A DNA stretch of 39,966 nucleotides from a virus, in IMG/VR virus record IMGVR_UViG_3300000117_000050, positions 1 through 39,966 of that record; one strand, given 5' to 3'. This document shows, one piece after another, positions 25,143-33,658 of the stretch (the first letter of the stretch is position 1; each line of letters opens with the position of its first letter). The position numbers and the translations under genes are program-made. The notes beneath the pieces were generated by a model. That model had not been told where the DNA came from. It saw only the letters and a list, made by a program, of their open reading frames with translations, and searched no databases.

Positions 25143-25869
25143 TTTTGATTACTCTGTCCAGCGTTTTGTAAAATTTTGAATTTGCCCATTTCGTATGGAG
25201 TCTTTTCATGTTCCTTGTTTCCATGAGAAGTTTGTTTTCATCCTTTAATCGTTTATTATCTCTTGATTCGTGGTGATATAGTCTAACTGGGATATTATAA
25301 ATTATTTGATCCTGTTCTCTTGCTTGTAAACAATAATCAACATCTCTATTATATGTCCACTCGTAGCTTGCATCAAAATCGCCAACGCTATCAATAAACG
25401 ACCTTCTCAAATAACAACCACCAAAGGTAGTCCACGCTACTTCTCTAACATTATTGTATTGACCGGTATCTGTTTCTAGTTCCTTAAATTTAGATTCATT
25501 CTCCAAAACAAGCCCACTACCAAAATGATCTGGTCTATTATTGGTAAATTTTCCTCCAGCACATTGTACATAGTACTGGTCTTTATCATTTTTAGCGGGA
25601 TAAAGTAAAAGACACCCAAACATGCCTGCTTCTGGATGTTTTTGAACGTACTCTAATACTTCATCAAACCATCCGTCATGATGAGGGCTCATATCTGCAT
25701 GAAGTATAAATATATCATCATTAGGAAACTGTTTCCACATTTTTTGAAACATCAAATCTGAGCCTATACCTGCAGTATCTTGTTCATAATGCGCATCTAA
25801 ATACCAAAACATATCTTTATGATCAATTATTTCTTGTTCATAAACATAGGGTACAATTACTTTAGCCAT
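25135..25869 (-). CDS. GT2-type glycosyltransferase
   Basis: GT-A protein of 244 residues. The donor site motif is IFILHADMSPHHDGW (near 54-68), and VAWTTFGGCYLRRSFIDSVGDFDASY followed by RDVDYCLQ is the typical acceptor-side pattern (GgxyLirRsvfeevGxFDE...eDvDlclR). The start ATG lies within the last codons of the 59-residue gene upstream. Likely builds the same glycan as the neighbouring glycosyltransferases. Confidence 0.85.
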   Translation of the reverse strand: MAKVIVPYVYEQEIIDHKDMFWYLDAHYEQDTAGIGSDLMFQKMWKQFPNDDIFILHADMSPHHDGWFDEVLEYVQKHPEAGMFGCLLLYPAKNDKDQYYVQCAGGKFTNNRPDHFGSGLVLENESKFKELETDTGQYNNVREVAWTTFGGCYLRRSFIDSVGDFDASYEWTYNRDVDYCLQAREQDQIIYNIPVRLYHHESRDNKRLKDENKLLMETRNMKRLHTKWANSKFYKTLDRVIKNG

Positions 25870-26041
25870 TTAATTTTCCTTCAATATCTTTCATACGCGC
25901 ACCTACCCATTTAAGTACTATTTCACGTTCTGTACTTGTTATACCCCAACGTTCTTCAAAGTCTGTAACATTATTGAGGGTTGCTTCTTCATACCTTAAG
26001 GCATTATAAAGTGCTAGTTCAATGCTGTCTGGTTTTGTCAT
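25862..26041 (-). CDS. Small hypothetical protein, 59 aa
   Basis: ATG at 26041 begins inside the stop of the epimerase gene (ATGA, 26038-26041), and the TAA at 25862-25864 lies 8 bases into the following GT2 gene. The 59 residues (starting MTKPDSIELALYNALRYEEA) are helical and acidic, with a conserved-looking TSTEREIVLKWVGARM segment. Both junctions are the coupled type used across this genome, so it is most likely real. No family recognised. Confidence 0.65.
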   Translation of the reverse strand: MTKPDSIELALYNALRYEEATLNNVTDFEERWGITSTEREIVLKWVGARMKDIEGKLNG

Positions 26042-27042
26042 ATTAGTCTATCTGTCCAAGTTTTAGGGGTTTTATCTGTAATCAGTTCTAAAGGTAAATG
26101 ATATTCAAATTCTTTAACTTGTGGTCTTATCCATGCAACCATTTCTTTTAATGTTTGATCTACTGATATTGTAGCATTGTAATTCCACTCATCTCTCACT
26201 TTTTGGCTTGAACAAAAAGCATTTTTTACTTCTGCTGGTCTATCGGGAAAATGTTGAAGATTAGGATATACTTCACAAAAGTGCCCAACTTTATAAGCTA
26301 ACTCTTTAATTGATATTTCATTATCATCAGGACCAATGTTATACACTTGGCCACAAAGATCTGTTCGTGAACTCTCCATCATTCTATAAATTGCTTTTAT
26401 ACAATCTAAAACATTAGAAAATGATCTTTTTTGATCTCCCTCGCCATATACAATGATTGGTTTATGTTGCAAACATCTATTTATCATTATTCCAACAACA
26501 TTTCTGAAAGGATCAAAATATCTTTGACCGACCCCTACAACATTATGAGGAACTACTGTTAAGTAGTTTAAACCATGTAGCTTACTTAATATCTGTAAAT
26601 GTTGTTCTGCATTTACTTTTGCTAACCCATAAGGATCTACAGGTGCTGGTTGCATATTTTCTGTAAAAGGAGGTGTTTGTGCCCCATATCTAGCCATAGA
26701 GCTACAATTAATAAATAGTCTAATCTTATTGTGAATTGCTGCTGTTGCAGCTGCAATCGTACCTGATACAATACTTGTAGCAGTAACCATTGGAGAAAAA
26801 ACACTTAATCCTTCATACGGAAGTGCTGCTGTGTGAAATACTACTTCACAACCCTTCATTGACTCTTTCAATAGCTCTATGTCTAATATATCGCCTTTTA
26901 TATACGTTGCAAGTTCAGGTACGTTACCCTCAACACCACCAATCATGTTATCTATACCAACAACTTCATTGCCTTGATTAATAAGGAATCTAGCCATAGT
27001 GCTACCTAGTAGCCCACTAATTCCTGTGATAAATATTTTCAT
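26038..27042 (-). CDS. NAD-dependent sugar-nucleotide epimerase/dehydratase
   Basis: Extended short-chain dehydrogenase of the UDP-glucose 4-epimerase class, 334 residues. NAD-binding GISGLLG is at residues 7-13, and Ser of INCSSMARYG with Y138 and K142 (PYGLAK) forms the catalytic triad. VYNIGPDDNEISIKEL near the C-terminus is the family's substrate-domain motif. It would interconvert or oxidise/reduce a nucleotide sugar for the adjacent glycosyltransferases. Confidence 0.88.
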   Translation of the reverse strand: MKIFITGISGLLGSTMARFLINQGNEVVGIDNMIGGVEGNVPELATYIKGDILDIELLKESMKGCEVVFHTAALPYEGLSVFSPMVTATSIVSGTIAAATAAIHNKIRLFINCSSMARYGAQTPPFTENMQPAPVDPYGLAKVNAEQHLQILSKLHGLNYLTVVPHNVVGVGQRYFDPFRNVVGIMINRCLQHKPIIVYGEGDQKRSFSNVLDCIKAIYRMMESSRTDLCGQVYNIGPDDNEISIKELAYKVGHFCEVYPNLQHFPDRPAEVKNAFCSSQKVRDEWNYNATISVDQTLKEMVAWIRPQVKEFEYHLPLELITDKTPKTWTDRLI

Positions 27043-27674
27043 TATTTTACTATTCCTGTTACGGTTAAGGTGTATTTTGGGTTAATACCACAGTTTCCAC
27101 TAAGATGAAAAATGTTTTGAGGAATCTCTATAGTATATCCTGGTTCCCAATGATGAATCATGTTATCATGAAGTTGAAGAAAATGTCCCCAATCCCAGGG
27201 ACTAACTGCAACAAAATAACGTTTAGCTACACCCTCTGGAAATCTCAACCTAAAAGACCCAAACGCGTCAGTATGAAGCGGGATACCGTGTCCAGGATCA
27301 TAGCGTAAAAGTCTTACTGCGCTTTTATCTTTTATAAGGTTAATTGAATCAAAAAACTCATCGCCTAGCATTTCTTTGAGTTTTAAGTCATCTTCAGGCT
27401 CACAACCCCAGTTTTTTTCCATGGAGTTGCTTTCATTATACCCTGTATGCATTAGCAAAACTGCTTGTTTCATATTATCAGGAGTAGTAAAAGGTCTTGG
27501 ATTATAATATTTATGTAAAGCCTTATCAATATTATCAGTTGACCAGTCAATTATGTCTTTATAGGGGATATCTAATTTCAGTTCTAAGGGGGAAATTTCA
27601 AAGTGAGTATCTAAACTAACATTCTTTTCATCTAAATACTGTTGATAGTAGTCTTCTCTGGTGTATGCATTCAT
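27042..27674 (-). CDS. 2OG-Fe(II) oxygenase-like protein
   Basis: First gene after the tctC terminator. A strong AAGGAG lies 7 bases before the ATG. The 210 residues show H134 and D136 (GIPLHTDAFGSFR) and H190 (IPQNIFHLSGN), the iron triad, plus strands FLQLHDNMIHHWEPGY. The context of glycan genes suggests hydroxylation of a sugar or lipid, but amino-acid substrates are equally possible. No clear promoter is seen in the short space after the terminator, so it may rely on read-through. Confidence 0.75.
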   Translation of the reverse strand: MNAYTREDYYQQYLDEKNVSLDTHFEISPLELKLDIPYKDIIDWSTDNIDKALHKYYNPRPFTTPDNMKQAVLLMHTGYNESNSMEKNWGCEPEDDLKLKEMLGDEFFDSINLIKDKSAVRLLRYDPGHGIPLHTDAFGSFRLRFPEGVAKRYFVAVSPWDWGHFLQLHDNMIHHWEPGYTIEIPQNIFHLSGNCGINPKYTLTVTGIVK

Positions 27675-27698
27675 GTGTATGCTCCTTTTTAAGGGTAT

Positions 27699-27732
27699 AA
27701 AAAAAGCTAGCTAAGAAACCTAGCTAGCTTTT
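27699..27732 (-). terminator. Strong Rho-independent terminator after tctC
   Basis: A perfect 12-bp hairpin (AAAAGCTAGCTA, 7-base loop, TAGCTAGCTTTT; arms 27721-27732 and 27702-27713) is followed on the minus strand by seven U. It starts 7 bases after the tctC stop. It closes the guaC-to-tctC block. Confidence 0.92.
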
Positions 27733-27739
27733 AAACTAA

Positions 27740-28651
27740 TTATTTGTTGTCTAGGCTAATCCAAACGTCAACGATATTCCAAAAGTTTTTAAGGCTCATA
27801 CCCTTTGCTTCCATAATATCACCTGTCAAAATATGGCTTTTACCGTAGTATGCTTTTAAGTCAGCATCTTCCTTAAGCATTTTCATCACAGCAGTTTTTG
27901 CTACTGCTGTTTGCTTTGCATTCATGTTTACACCCTGCATTACACCATAGGTTGCCACATCTTTAAGCTTCCAGTTTGGAAACACATCTGCAAACTTCAC
28001 AGTTCCGTTTACACCTGCCGTAGTTGCAAAACAATTTACACCAGGGGTGTTGATCTCACGAGCAGTATAACCAGTGTAAATCATATCTACGTCACCAGCA
28101 ACTAGACCTTTAAGAGTCTTGCTAGAACCACTGAAATCTACACGATTAAATTTTATATTGAATTGCTTTTCTAAGTCAATAAACATTCCTTGCGGATAGT
28201 CAGAAACACCTATATTGATCTTTCCATCTTTTCCTTTTATCCACTTCTCAAAATCTGCTTTTGAATTAACATTATTGTATGGCTTCTTTGCTACACAAAG
28301 AGTCATACTTCTTAGAAATAACATTGATACTGTACTGTCTTCAGTAATAGCAGGGTTTGGGTCACATTTTTTTCTGAATTTATCAGATTTAAATTTATTA
28401 GCACTGATTAAATACATTGCAGCTCTGTCAGTATTTTTTACCCACTTATTGTTGGTATGGCAATTTTTAGTCCAGTGAAGCTTACTATCAAAACCTTGGC
28501 TTTGAAGAGCCTTATGGAACATAACTCCTTGTTTCCAAGAATTGCCTGTATTACCAGACGGTACAATGATATCTAACTGATCTGCTGTTGCAGCAAATGA
28601 AGTAAGTGTTAGTGCAATAGCAAGTGCGCTAGTTTTCTTAAGTAAGTTCAT
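27740..28651 (-). CDS. tctC: TctC-type periplasmic solute-binding protein (second copy)
   Basis: A signal peptide of 23 residues (cleavage after ATA before DQL) precedes a TctC-like body: DIIVPSGNTGNSWKQGVMF at the N-terminus and NIGVSDYPQGMFIDLEKQF later. The consensus ligand loop is altered (PSGNTGNSW rather than aaGGgtD). The copy is 303 residues long and only weakly like the first one at 14.3 kb, so ligands may differ. AGGAG lies 6 bases before the ATG. It is followed by a strong terminator. Confidence 0.8.
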   Translation of the reverse strand: MNLLKKTSALAIALTLTSFAATADQLDIIVPSGNTGNSWKQGVMFHKALQSQGFDSKLHWTKNCHTNNKWVKNTDRAAMYLISANKFKSDKFRKKCDPNPAITEDSTVSMLFLRSMTLCVAKKPYNNVNSKADFEKWIKGKDGKINIGVSDYPQGMFIDLEKQFNIKFNRVDFSGSSKTLKGLVAGDVDMIYTGYTAREINTPGVNCFATTAGVNGTVKFADVFPNWKLKDVATYGVMQGVNMNAKQTAVAKTAVMKMLKEDADLKAYYGKSHILTGDIMEAKGMSLKNFWNIVDVWISLDNK

Positions 28652-28670
28652 AATATCTCCTATGTGGTTC

Positions 28671-30041
28671 TTACATTAAATTGATTTGATAAAAGGCATA
28701 AAACGCCTCTAATATTTTGTCTTGTAGCATAAAAGCGATCATTAAGACTAATGGTTCAGTTTTTCGCAGTAAATATCCTAGCGGTGTTAAAACTAACATC
28801 ACTGTAAGATGATACCACATATCATAATCAAGTGACCCAGTGTATAGCACGAGCCCGATTAGTAATATTCCTGTCCCGATTAACATGTAATTCATATTAA
28901 CCTTTTGTAGGATGTTAATGTACTTTACTGCAGGCCAGCATAGTATTAACCCTATTGCATTAACTATAACAAACCAAGCACACAGATGCAAGAACAAATT
29001 TGTTTTGATTGTTGTCGTGTAATTGATGATATAGGTATTTATTTCTATAATTGCCAGTAGGAGTGTTTCACTACCAGAAATCGGAATTCCTATTAGTAGT
29101 AAAGGCATTAAACCAGTCATGTTAGTTGCATTGTTTGATGTCTCAGCTGATACTAATGACTTGATATCTCCTTCCTCAGAATATGTACCTCTTTTTCTCC
29201 CTAAATACCTTTCAAGGGCATAGCTAAGATTAGTTCCGACAGCTGTTCCAACATGAGGCACTAAGCCAATAAAAGCTCCTATAATACTACCTCTAATAGA
29301 TGATGTTATATTACCAAAATATTCTTTTATATGTAACCAGACAGGAGTTTTATCTTCATAAACTCTATCAGTTTTAAAGTTTTTAAATTGATCTTTTACC
29401 TGTAATAACACAGGAAATACATACAAACTTACCATTACAGGAAATAAAGGTAAACCAGTTATCAACTCAGGAAATCTTTCATACGGAAGGTAATCTTCAG
29501 CAAAAATAGTAGGAGGAACACTTAATTGCCCTATACATGATAGTAAAAATCCTAACGCAAATATAAACGCATTCTGTATCTTACTATGTCCAAGAAGAAA
29601 TACGACACTAAAAGATGCAATTAGTAATATTACTGATTGAATATTGTTATTATAAAATTTAGTGATCAGTTCGACTGCTGAAGGTAATGCTAATAAAACC
29701 ATACCTAAAGCAATAAAAGCACCAACTACACTTCCTATTGCCGCATTTGAGATAGCTATATTTCCTAGTCCACGAGAAAACATTCGTTTGCCCTCTCTTA
29801 CTGCAGGAAGACTACTAGCTTCTCCAGGGACTCCAAATACCGTAGCAACTACACTACCGCTAAACTGTGATACTGAAGTTAGTGCCATATAAAATAATAA
29901 TAGTTGTAATAACGTTGAATCTAGTAAAAATGGATAAACTAAAAACAAAGTGACTAAGTTACCTATTCCAGGAATAAACCCTGAAAAATAACCACAAGTT
30001 ATACCAGCTAAAACATGAGCTGTGTCGCCTAAATCAATCAT
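28671..30041 (-). CDS. tctA: TctA-type large transmembrane transporter subunit (second copy)
   Basis: 456 residues with about ten hydrophobic helices. The repeat motifs are GFIPGIGNLVT near residue 21 and GLVPHVGTAVG near 265, with ATVFGVPGEASSLPAVREGKRM (about 66-87) and LLIGIPISGSETLLLAIIEIN as other TctA signatures. It differs clearly from the copy at 15.4 kb, so this is not a recent tandem duplication. It is followed after 19 bases by its own tctC. No TctB is seen. The PP-loop gene stops 3 bases upstream of its ATG. Confidence 0.9.
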   Translation of the reverse strand: MIDLGDTAHVLAGITCGYFSGFIPGIGNLVTLFLVYPFLLDSTLLQLLLFYMALTSVSQFSGSVVATVFGVPGEASSLPAVREGKRMFSRGLGNIAISNAAIGSVVGAFIALGMVLLALPSAVELITKFYNNNIQSVILLIASFSVVFLLGHSKIQNAFIFALGFLLSCIGQLSVPPTIFAEDYLPYERFPELITGLPLFPVMVSLYVFPVLLQVKDQFKNFKTDRVYEDKTPVWLHIKEYFGNITSSIRGSIIGAFIGLVPHVGTAVGTNLSYALERYLGRKRGTYSEEGDIKSLVSAETSNNATNMTGLMPLLLIGIPISGSETLLLAIIEINTYIINYTTTIKTNLFLHLCAWFVIVNAIGLILCWPAVKYINILQKVNMNYMLIGTGILLIGLVLYTGSLDYDMWYHLTVMLVLTPLGYLLRKTEPLVLMIAFMLQDKILEAFYAFYQINLM

Positions 30042-30044
30042 TTA

Positions 30045-31151
30045 CTACTCTAAATAATATTTACCAATTAAAACGCCCTCTGGATATCTATGTAAAGGAA
30101 CTCCACGAAGTTTTGAGTTATTTACTCCTAATAAATCCTTAAACAATTCGGGGTATATTTTAAACATTTGCTTTGCAAATGCGTCTGCCTTTCTTGAGAT
30201 GTTTAGCTTAGAAACATGTTTTTTATCAAAAAAGGGTGATTTTCTATTCAATACATTAGTTCTACACAGAGTTTGGAATATATTTCTATATTGTGTCTGC
30301 CTAGCAGCACTAAAAGCAAATAATTTATGTTGTCTTAGATAATTTTTTACCATATGACATTGTTTTGAATGAACCCACGGAGCTTCTGGGCTTGTAAAAA
30401 ATGAAAGTCTATTACTTCCTTGACTACCACAAATAAAATTATCTGTATCCCAGATTTCTACATAAAATTTATCTAGCATCTCATCGTATACTACAGTTGG
30501 GTGAGTGCATCCTCTTATTATGATACCAGCTTCTTTTTGTGTTTGCATTGCTATGCCCGCTAATGGGGCAGAATACTTTTCAAACGTTCTACTACTATGA
30601 CTAAATACGTACTTTTCTGTATACGCTTCTTTTAGTAAAGTCCAACTATCCATTTGCCAAATATTTATTGTTGGATTACCTATTAAAGAAAGATTAGTTG
30701 CTTTTAGTCTTGGAAGAGCTACTTGGTTTATTTCCCAATTTAGATGCTCGTGAAAATCTTTTTCTAGTCCCTCAAGATTAGTCGCATAAATAACTATTTC
30801 ATCAATCTTAATTTTATGTTTAAGAGCCGTGTCTAAAATTACTTGACTGTCAGCACCTCCACTATATGATAAAGCTATATAATTATAATTATCTCTATAC
30901 CATTGTAACCTATTTTTTAGAATATCATCCCATGACTCGATAGGCTCTTTAGTCCAATCATAATAATCAAAAGATAAATCTTTATCTAAACAACATCTTA
31001 GTTTTTCAAATACCTGAGTGCGTGTCAAACCTTTATTGAAGGCGTGATCGATTGCTAACCATTTAGTTGGAAAAAAATGACCATCTTGTATATGATAGAA
31101 TATTCCAGAGTCACTATGATAAAAAGTTTTTGCCGATATAGTTTGGATCAT
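30045..31151 (-). CDS. PP-loop ATPase-like protein, 368 aa
   Basis: SYSGGADS (residues 95-102) is the pyrophosphatase loop of N-type ATP pyrophosphatases such as QueC, TilS, asparagine synthetase and NAD synthetase. These enzymes adenylate a substrate carbonyl and then amidate or thiolate it. The surrounding NYIALSYSGGADSQVILDTAL strand-loop-helix is complete. The first 90 residues and the last 200 are unfamiliar, so the substrate is unknown. Its place between tctA and a sugar dehydratase leaves open amide formation on a sugar or another metabolite. Confidence 0.75.
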   Translation of the reverse strand: MIQTISAKTFYHSDSGIFYHIQDGHFFPTKWLAIDHAFNKGLTRTQVFEKLRCCLDKDLSFDYYDWTKEPIESWDDILKNRLQWYRDNYNYIALSYSGGADSQVILDTALKHKIKIDEIVIYATNLEGLEKDFHEHLNWEINQVALPRLKATNLSLIGNPTINIWQMDSWTLLKEAYTEKYVFSHSSRTFEKYSAPLAGIAMQTQKEAGIIIRGCTHPTVVYDEMLDKFYVEIWDTDNFICGSQGSNRLSFFTSPEAPWVHSKQCHMVKNYLRQHKLFAFSAARQTQYRNIFQTLCRTNVLNRKSPFFDKKHVSKLNISRKADAFAKQMFKIYPELFKDLLGVNNSKLRGVPLHRYPEGVLIGKYYLE

Positions 31152-31154
31152 TTT

Positions 31155-32132
31155 TTACCATCGCCAATTCTCTTTAAAATGTTTTACTAATTTTAACAAT
31201 TCTTTATCAAATTCTTTTTTAGGCTCCCACCCTAATTTTCTGAGAGGATCGCAGCTTATAGCATATCTGACATCTTGCCCAGGTCTTTCAAAGGATAAAT
31301 CTAGATGAGTCTCTAAGTCAGGAACTTCTCTTTTAGAATGTTCTAAAAAATAACAATTAATTAGTTTTCTTACTGTATCATAGTTAGATTGCTCAAACTC
31401 AGACGATATATTGTAGATACAATTTCTTTCTGCTTTTTCATACAAAGTTATTAAAGCATCAGAGGTGTCCTCGGTATGAGTCCAAGTTCTAACTGGTAAT
31501 CCATTGTTATGTAACTTAATTTTTTTATTTCTTGATAATCTTTTACAGGCTAAAGGAATTAGCTTTTCAGGATATTGATGAGGCCCATAATTATTAGACG
31601 GTCTTGCTATTATATAGTCTAATCCATGAGTTCTTGCCCAGCTCTGAATTAATAGATCTGCACTAGCTTTAGTTGCGGCATAAGGATTAGAAGGATTTAA
31701 AGTTGCTGTTTCATCAAAAGATTCTTTTTTTATGTCTCCATAAACTTCATCAGTAGAAATTTGAAAAAATAACGGCTTATCAGTTCTGATTGTTATTCTT
31801 TTTTGAATTAATGTTAAGAGGTTTTTTACCCCATAGATATTTGAGTGTAAAAATGGATCAACATTTTGATTTCCTATGTCAACATCGCTTTCAGCAGCTA
31901 AATTAAATATTACATCACATTCTGGTAACCAAGTAAGATTACAAATATCTTCCATAATAATGTGGACTTTTTTACCATACGTATTGATAAGTTTATCTAT
32001 TAGTGGTTGATTTGATAAATAACAAAACTTATCAATAGCATATACATACCATCCTTGCTCTAATAATCTTTCAGTAAAAGTACTTCCAATAAATCCTGCA
32101 AAACCAGTTACGACTGCAACTTTTTTAGACAT
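31155..32132 (-). CDS. rfbB: NDP-glucose 4,6-dehydratase (RmlB/RfbB-like)
   Basis: Extended SDR fold, 325 residues. NAD-binding GFAGFIG (10-16); STDEVYGD (126-133) supplies the Thr-Asp-Glu trio diagnostic of 4,6-dehydratases; Y151 and K155 (NPYAATK) complete the site. RTWTHTEDTSDALITL near 215-230 matches the rmlB substrate region. It makes the 4-keto-6-deoxy sugar used by the adjacent PLP aminotransferase (overlap of 8 bases). The donor nucleotide (dTDP, UDP or CDP) is not shown. Confidence 0.93.
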   Translation of the reverse strand: MSKKVAVVTGFAGFIGSTFTERLLEQGWYVYAIDKFCYLSNQPLIDKLINTYGKKVHIIMEDICNLTWLPECDVIFNLAAESDVDIGNQNVDPFLHSNIYGVKNLLTLIQKRITIRTDKPLFFQISTDEVYGDIKKESFDETATLNPSNPYAATKASADLLIQSWARTHGLDYIIARPSNNYGPHQYPEKLIPLACKRLSRNKKIKLHNNGLPVRTWTHTEDTSDALITLYEKAERNCIYNISSEFEQSNYDTVRKLINCYFLEHSKREVPDLETHLDLSFERPGQDVRYAISCDPLRKLGWEPKKEFDKELLKLVKHFKENWRW

Positions 32133-33105
32133 AGTTAATTCCTTCTGTTAGCGCAAAACACTTTATGTTGTTAAATAGGTAATTAGACACGGTAAGCCCT
32201 CTTAATGGTTTATAATATTGTTTATATTCGTATTTATTTAAAAAATCTTCTGGTAGGGCTTCTTCTGTAATATAAGGAAAACAATTCGGAAAAAAAGTTT
32301 CATCCTCTGAGTAGTTAGTATAACTTGTACCATCTAAATCTCTTAATTCATATTTTAATTTATAATAGTTATCTTGATATTGTCTTGCTAGAGTATCTAT
32401 ATCAAATTGATCCCACCACTGCAGTATTGCAGCAGCGCTGATTTCGCTAATTTTATAGTTACCACTACGCTCATTAAATGCGCCCTCGATAATTCCAAAG
32501 TTTGTAGCGATTCTAACAGCATCTTCATATTCTTTATCTATAATAGCTAAGCCACCTTCTCCAAAACCAATAGGTTTGGTATGGTGAAGTGATATATAAG
32601 AACCACAAGCATAGTTACAGCTATTTGTACCATCTAAAAAAGTGTAAGGAGACGCTGCATTATCAAATATTATGTAAGGAAATTTGTGTTGTGATATGTA
32701 CTCAAAATCTTGTAAATGACCAAATACATTAGTAACTATAAGTATTTTAGCTTGGTCTATATAGGGACTGTCTAAATCAATATTAAAATCTGGTCTCATG
32801 TCCGTTACTACCGGTCCTTGGGCTGGTCCTAAAGAATTAGAGGCAAAAGTAAAATCTTGTGTTCCAATTCTTGCGGCTCCGTCCTGTCTTTGTATACCCC
32901 AGAGCATAGCATGCAAAGCTGAAGTACCGCTTGAGCAAGCAATAATAGCTTTTGATTCATCAATTTTAAGCATATCTCTTGCTCTGATTTCAAGTTCTTT
33001 AGCTGCCCAGCCATTATTAGTAAACTGATTAGTTTTTTGTGCGGTTTCCAAATAATGTTGAAATTTGTCTTGCAAGAGTGTTTTTTTGAGTATGTATGGT
33101 ATCAT
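32125..33105 (-). CDS. DegT/DnrJ/EryC1/StrS-type sugar aminotransferase
   Basis: PLP-dependent aminotransferase of 326 residues acting on keto-sugars. CSSGTSALHAML (57-68) is the cofactor phosphate-binding region, D148 in IIFDNAASP pairs with the pyridine nitrogen, and K177 in SLHHTKPIGFGEGG is the Schiff-base lysine. It is a little short for the family (360-400), mainly in the C-terminal region. Its ATG at 33105 lies 77 bases inside the end of the methyltransferase gene in another frame and has no clear ribosome-binding site. A later start would delete the conserved N-terminus. Confidence 0.88.
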   Translation of the reverse strand: MIPYILKKTLLQDKFQHYLETAQKTNQFTNNGWAAKELEIRARDMLKIDESKAIIACSSGTSALHAMLWGIQRQDGAARIGTQDFTFASNSLGPAQGPVVTDMRPDFNIDLDSPYIDQAKILIVTNVFGHLQDFEYISQHKFPYIIFDNAASPYTFLDGTNSCNYACGSYISLHHTKPIGFGEGGLAIIDKEYEDAVRIATNFGIIEGAFNERSGNYKISEISAAAILQWWDQFDIDTLARQYQDNYYKLKYELRDLDGTSYTNYSEDETFFPNCFPYITEEALPEDFLNKYEYKQYYKPLRGLTVSNYLFNNIKCFALTEGINYV

Positions 33106-33658
33106 TTCTATAAAGCGCCACTTTTGGTTGTTCTATATCAAGGTCATACACCCTGATTAATGATAATTTGTTCATTTCTACAAATTGTTCACAAACTTCT
33201 CTGATCCCGTTTGTGCTATTATTTGTCCAATAATCATCAAATAATAATAAAGGTATTTCTAAATCAATACATAGTCTTATATCAGATGCTACCCCTGTTT
33301 TAGAGTGATCACCATCTATAAACGCTAAATCAAATAGTTGTCCTTTTAGTTGTTGTTTTACTTTTTTACTGTTACTTAGTATAAAAGAAAATCTATCACC
33401 ATGCAAGTTTTTTACTGCTTCAGATGCCTTGATAGTATCAGGATGGACTCCTATATCTACTGATGTTAACTTTGATTTCTTATCTACATCAAACTCTAAC
33501 CACATTGAAGCTGAATAACCTATGTTAAAGCCTATCTCAAGTATTGACTCAATTTTGTATTGATTATATATATCTTGAATTATAGGTCTATATACGTTTC
33601 TATCATTCCAGTGACCTTCTGTAGTTTTAAAATTAGCTAGATGTGGATATTGAGTCAT
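33029..33658 (-). CDS. Class I methyltransferase (Methyltransf_24-like)
   Basis: Motif I ILEIGFNIGYSASMW (39-53), SVDIG for the acidic strand end, and DLAFIDGDHSKTG (motif IV with the metal-binding DGDH typical of the family). The 209-residue protein may methylate a sugar. Both ends overlap neighbours: 26 bases with the glycosyltransferase upstream and 77 bases with the aminotransferase downstream. Confidence 0.82.
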   Translation of the reverse strand: MTQYPHLANFKTTEGHWNDRNVYRPIIQDIYNQYKIESILEIGFNIGYSASMWLEFDVDKKSKLTSVDIGVHPDTIKASEAVKNLHGDRFSFILSNSKKVKQQLKGQLFDLAFIDGDHSKTGVASDIRLCIDLEIPLLLFDDYWTNNSTNGIREVCEQFVEMNKLSLIRVYDLDIEQPKVALYRNDTIHTQKNTLARQISTLFGNRTKN

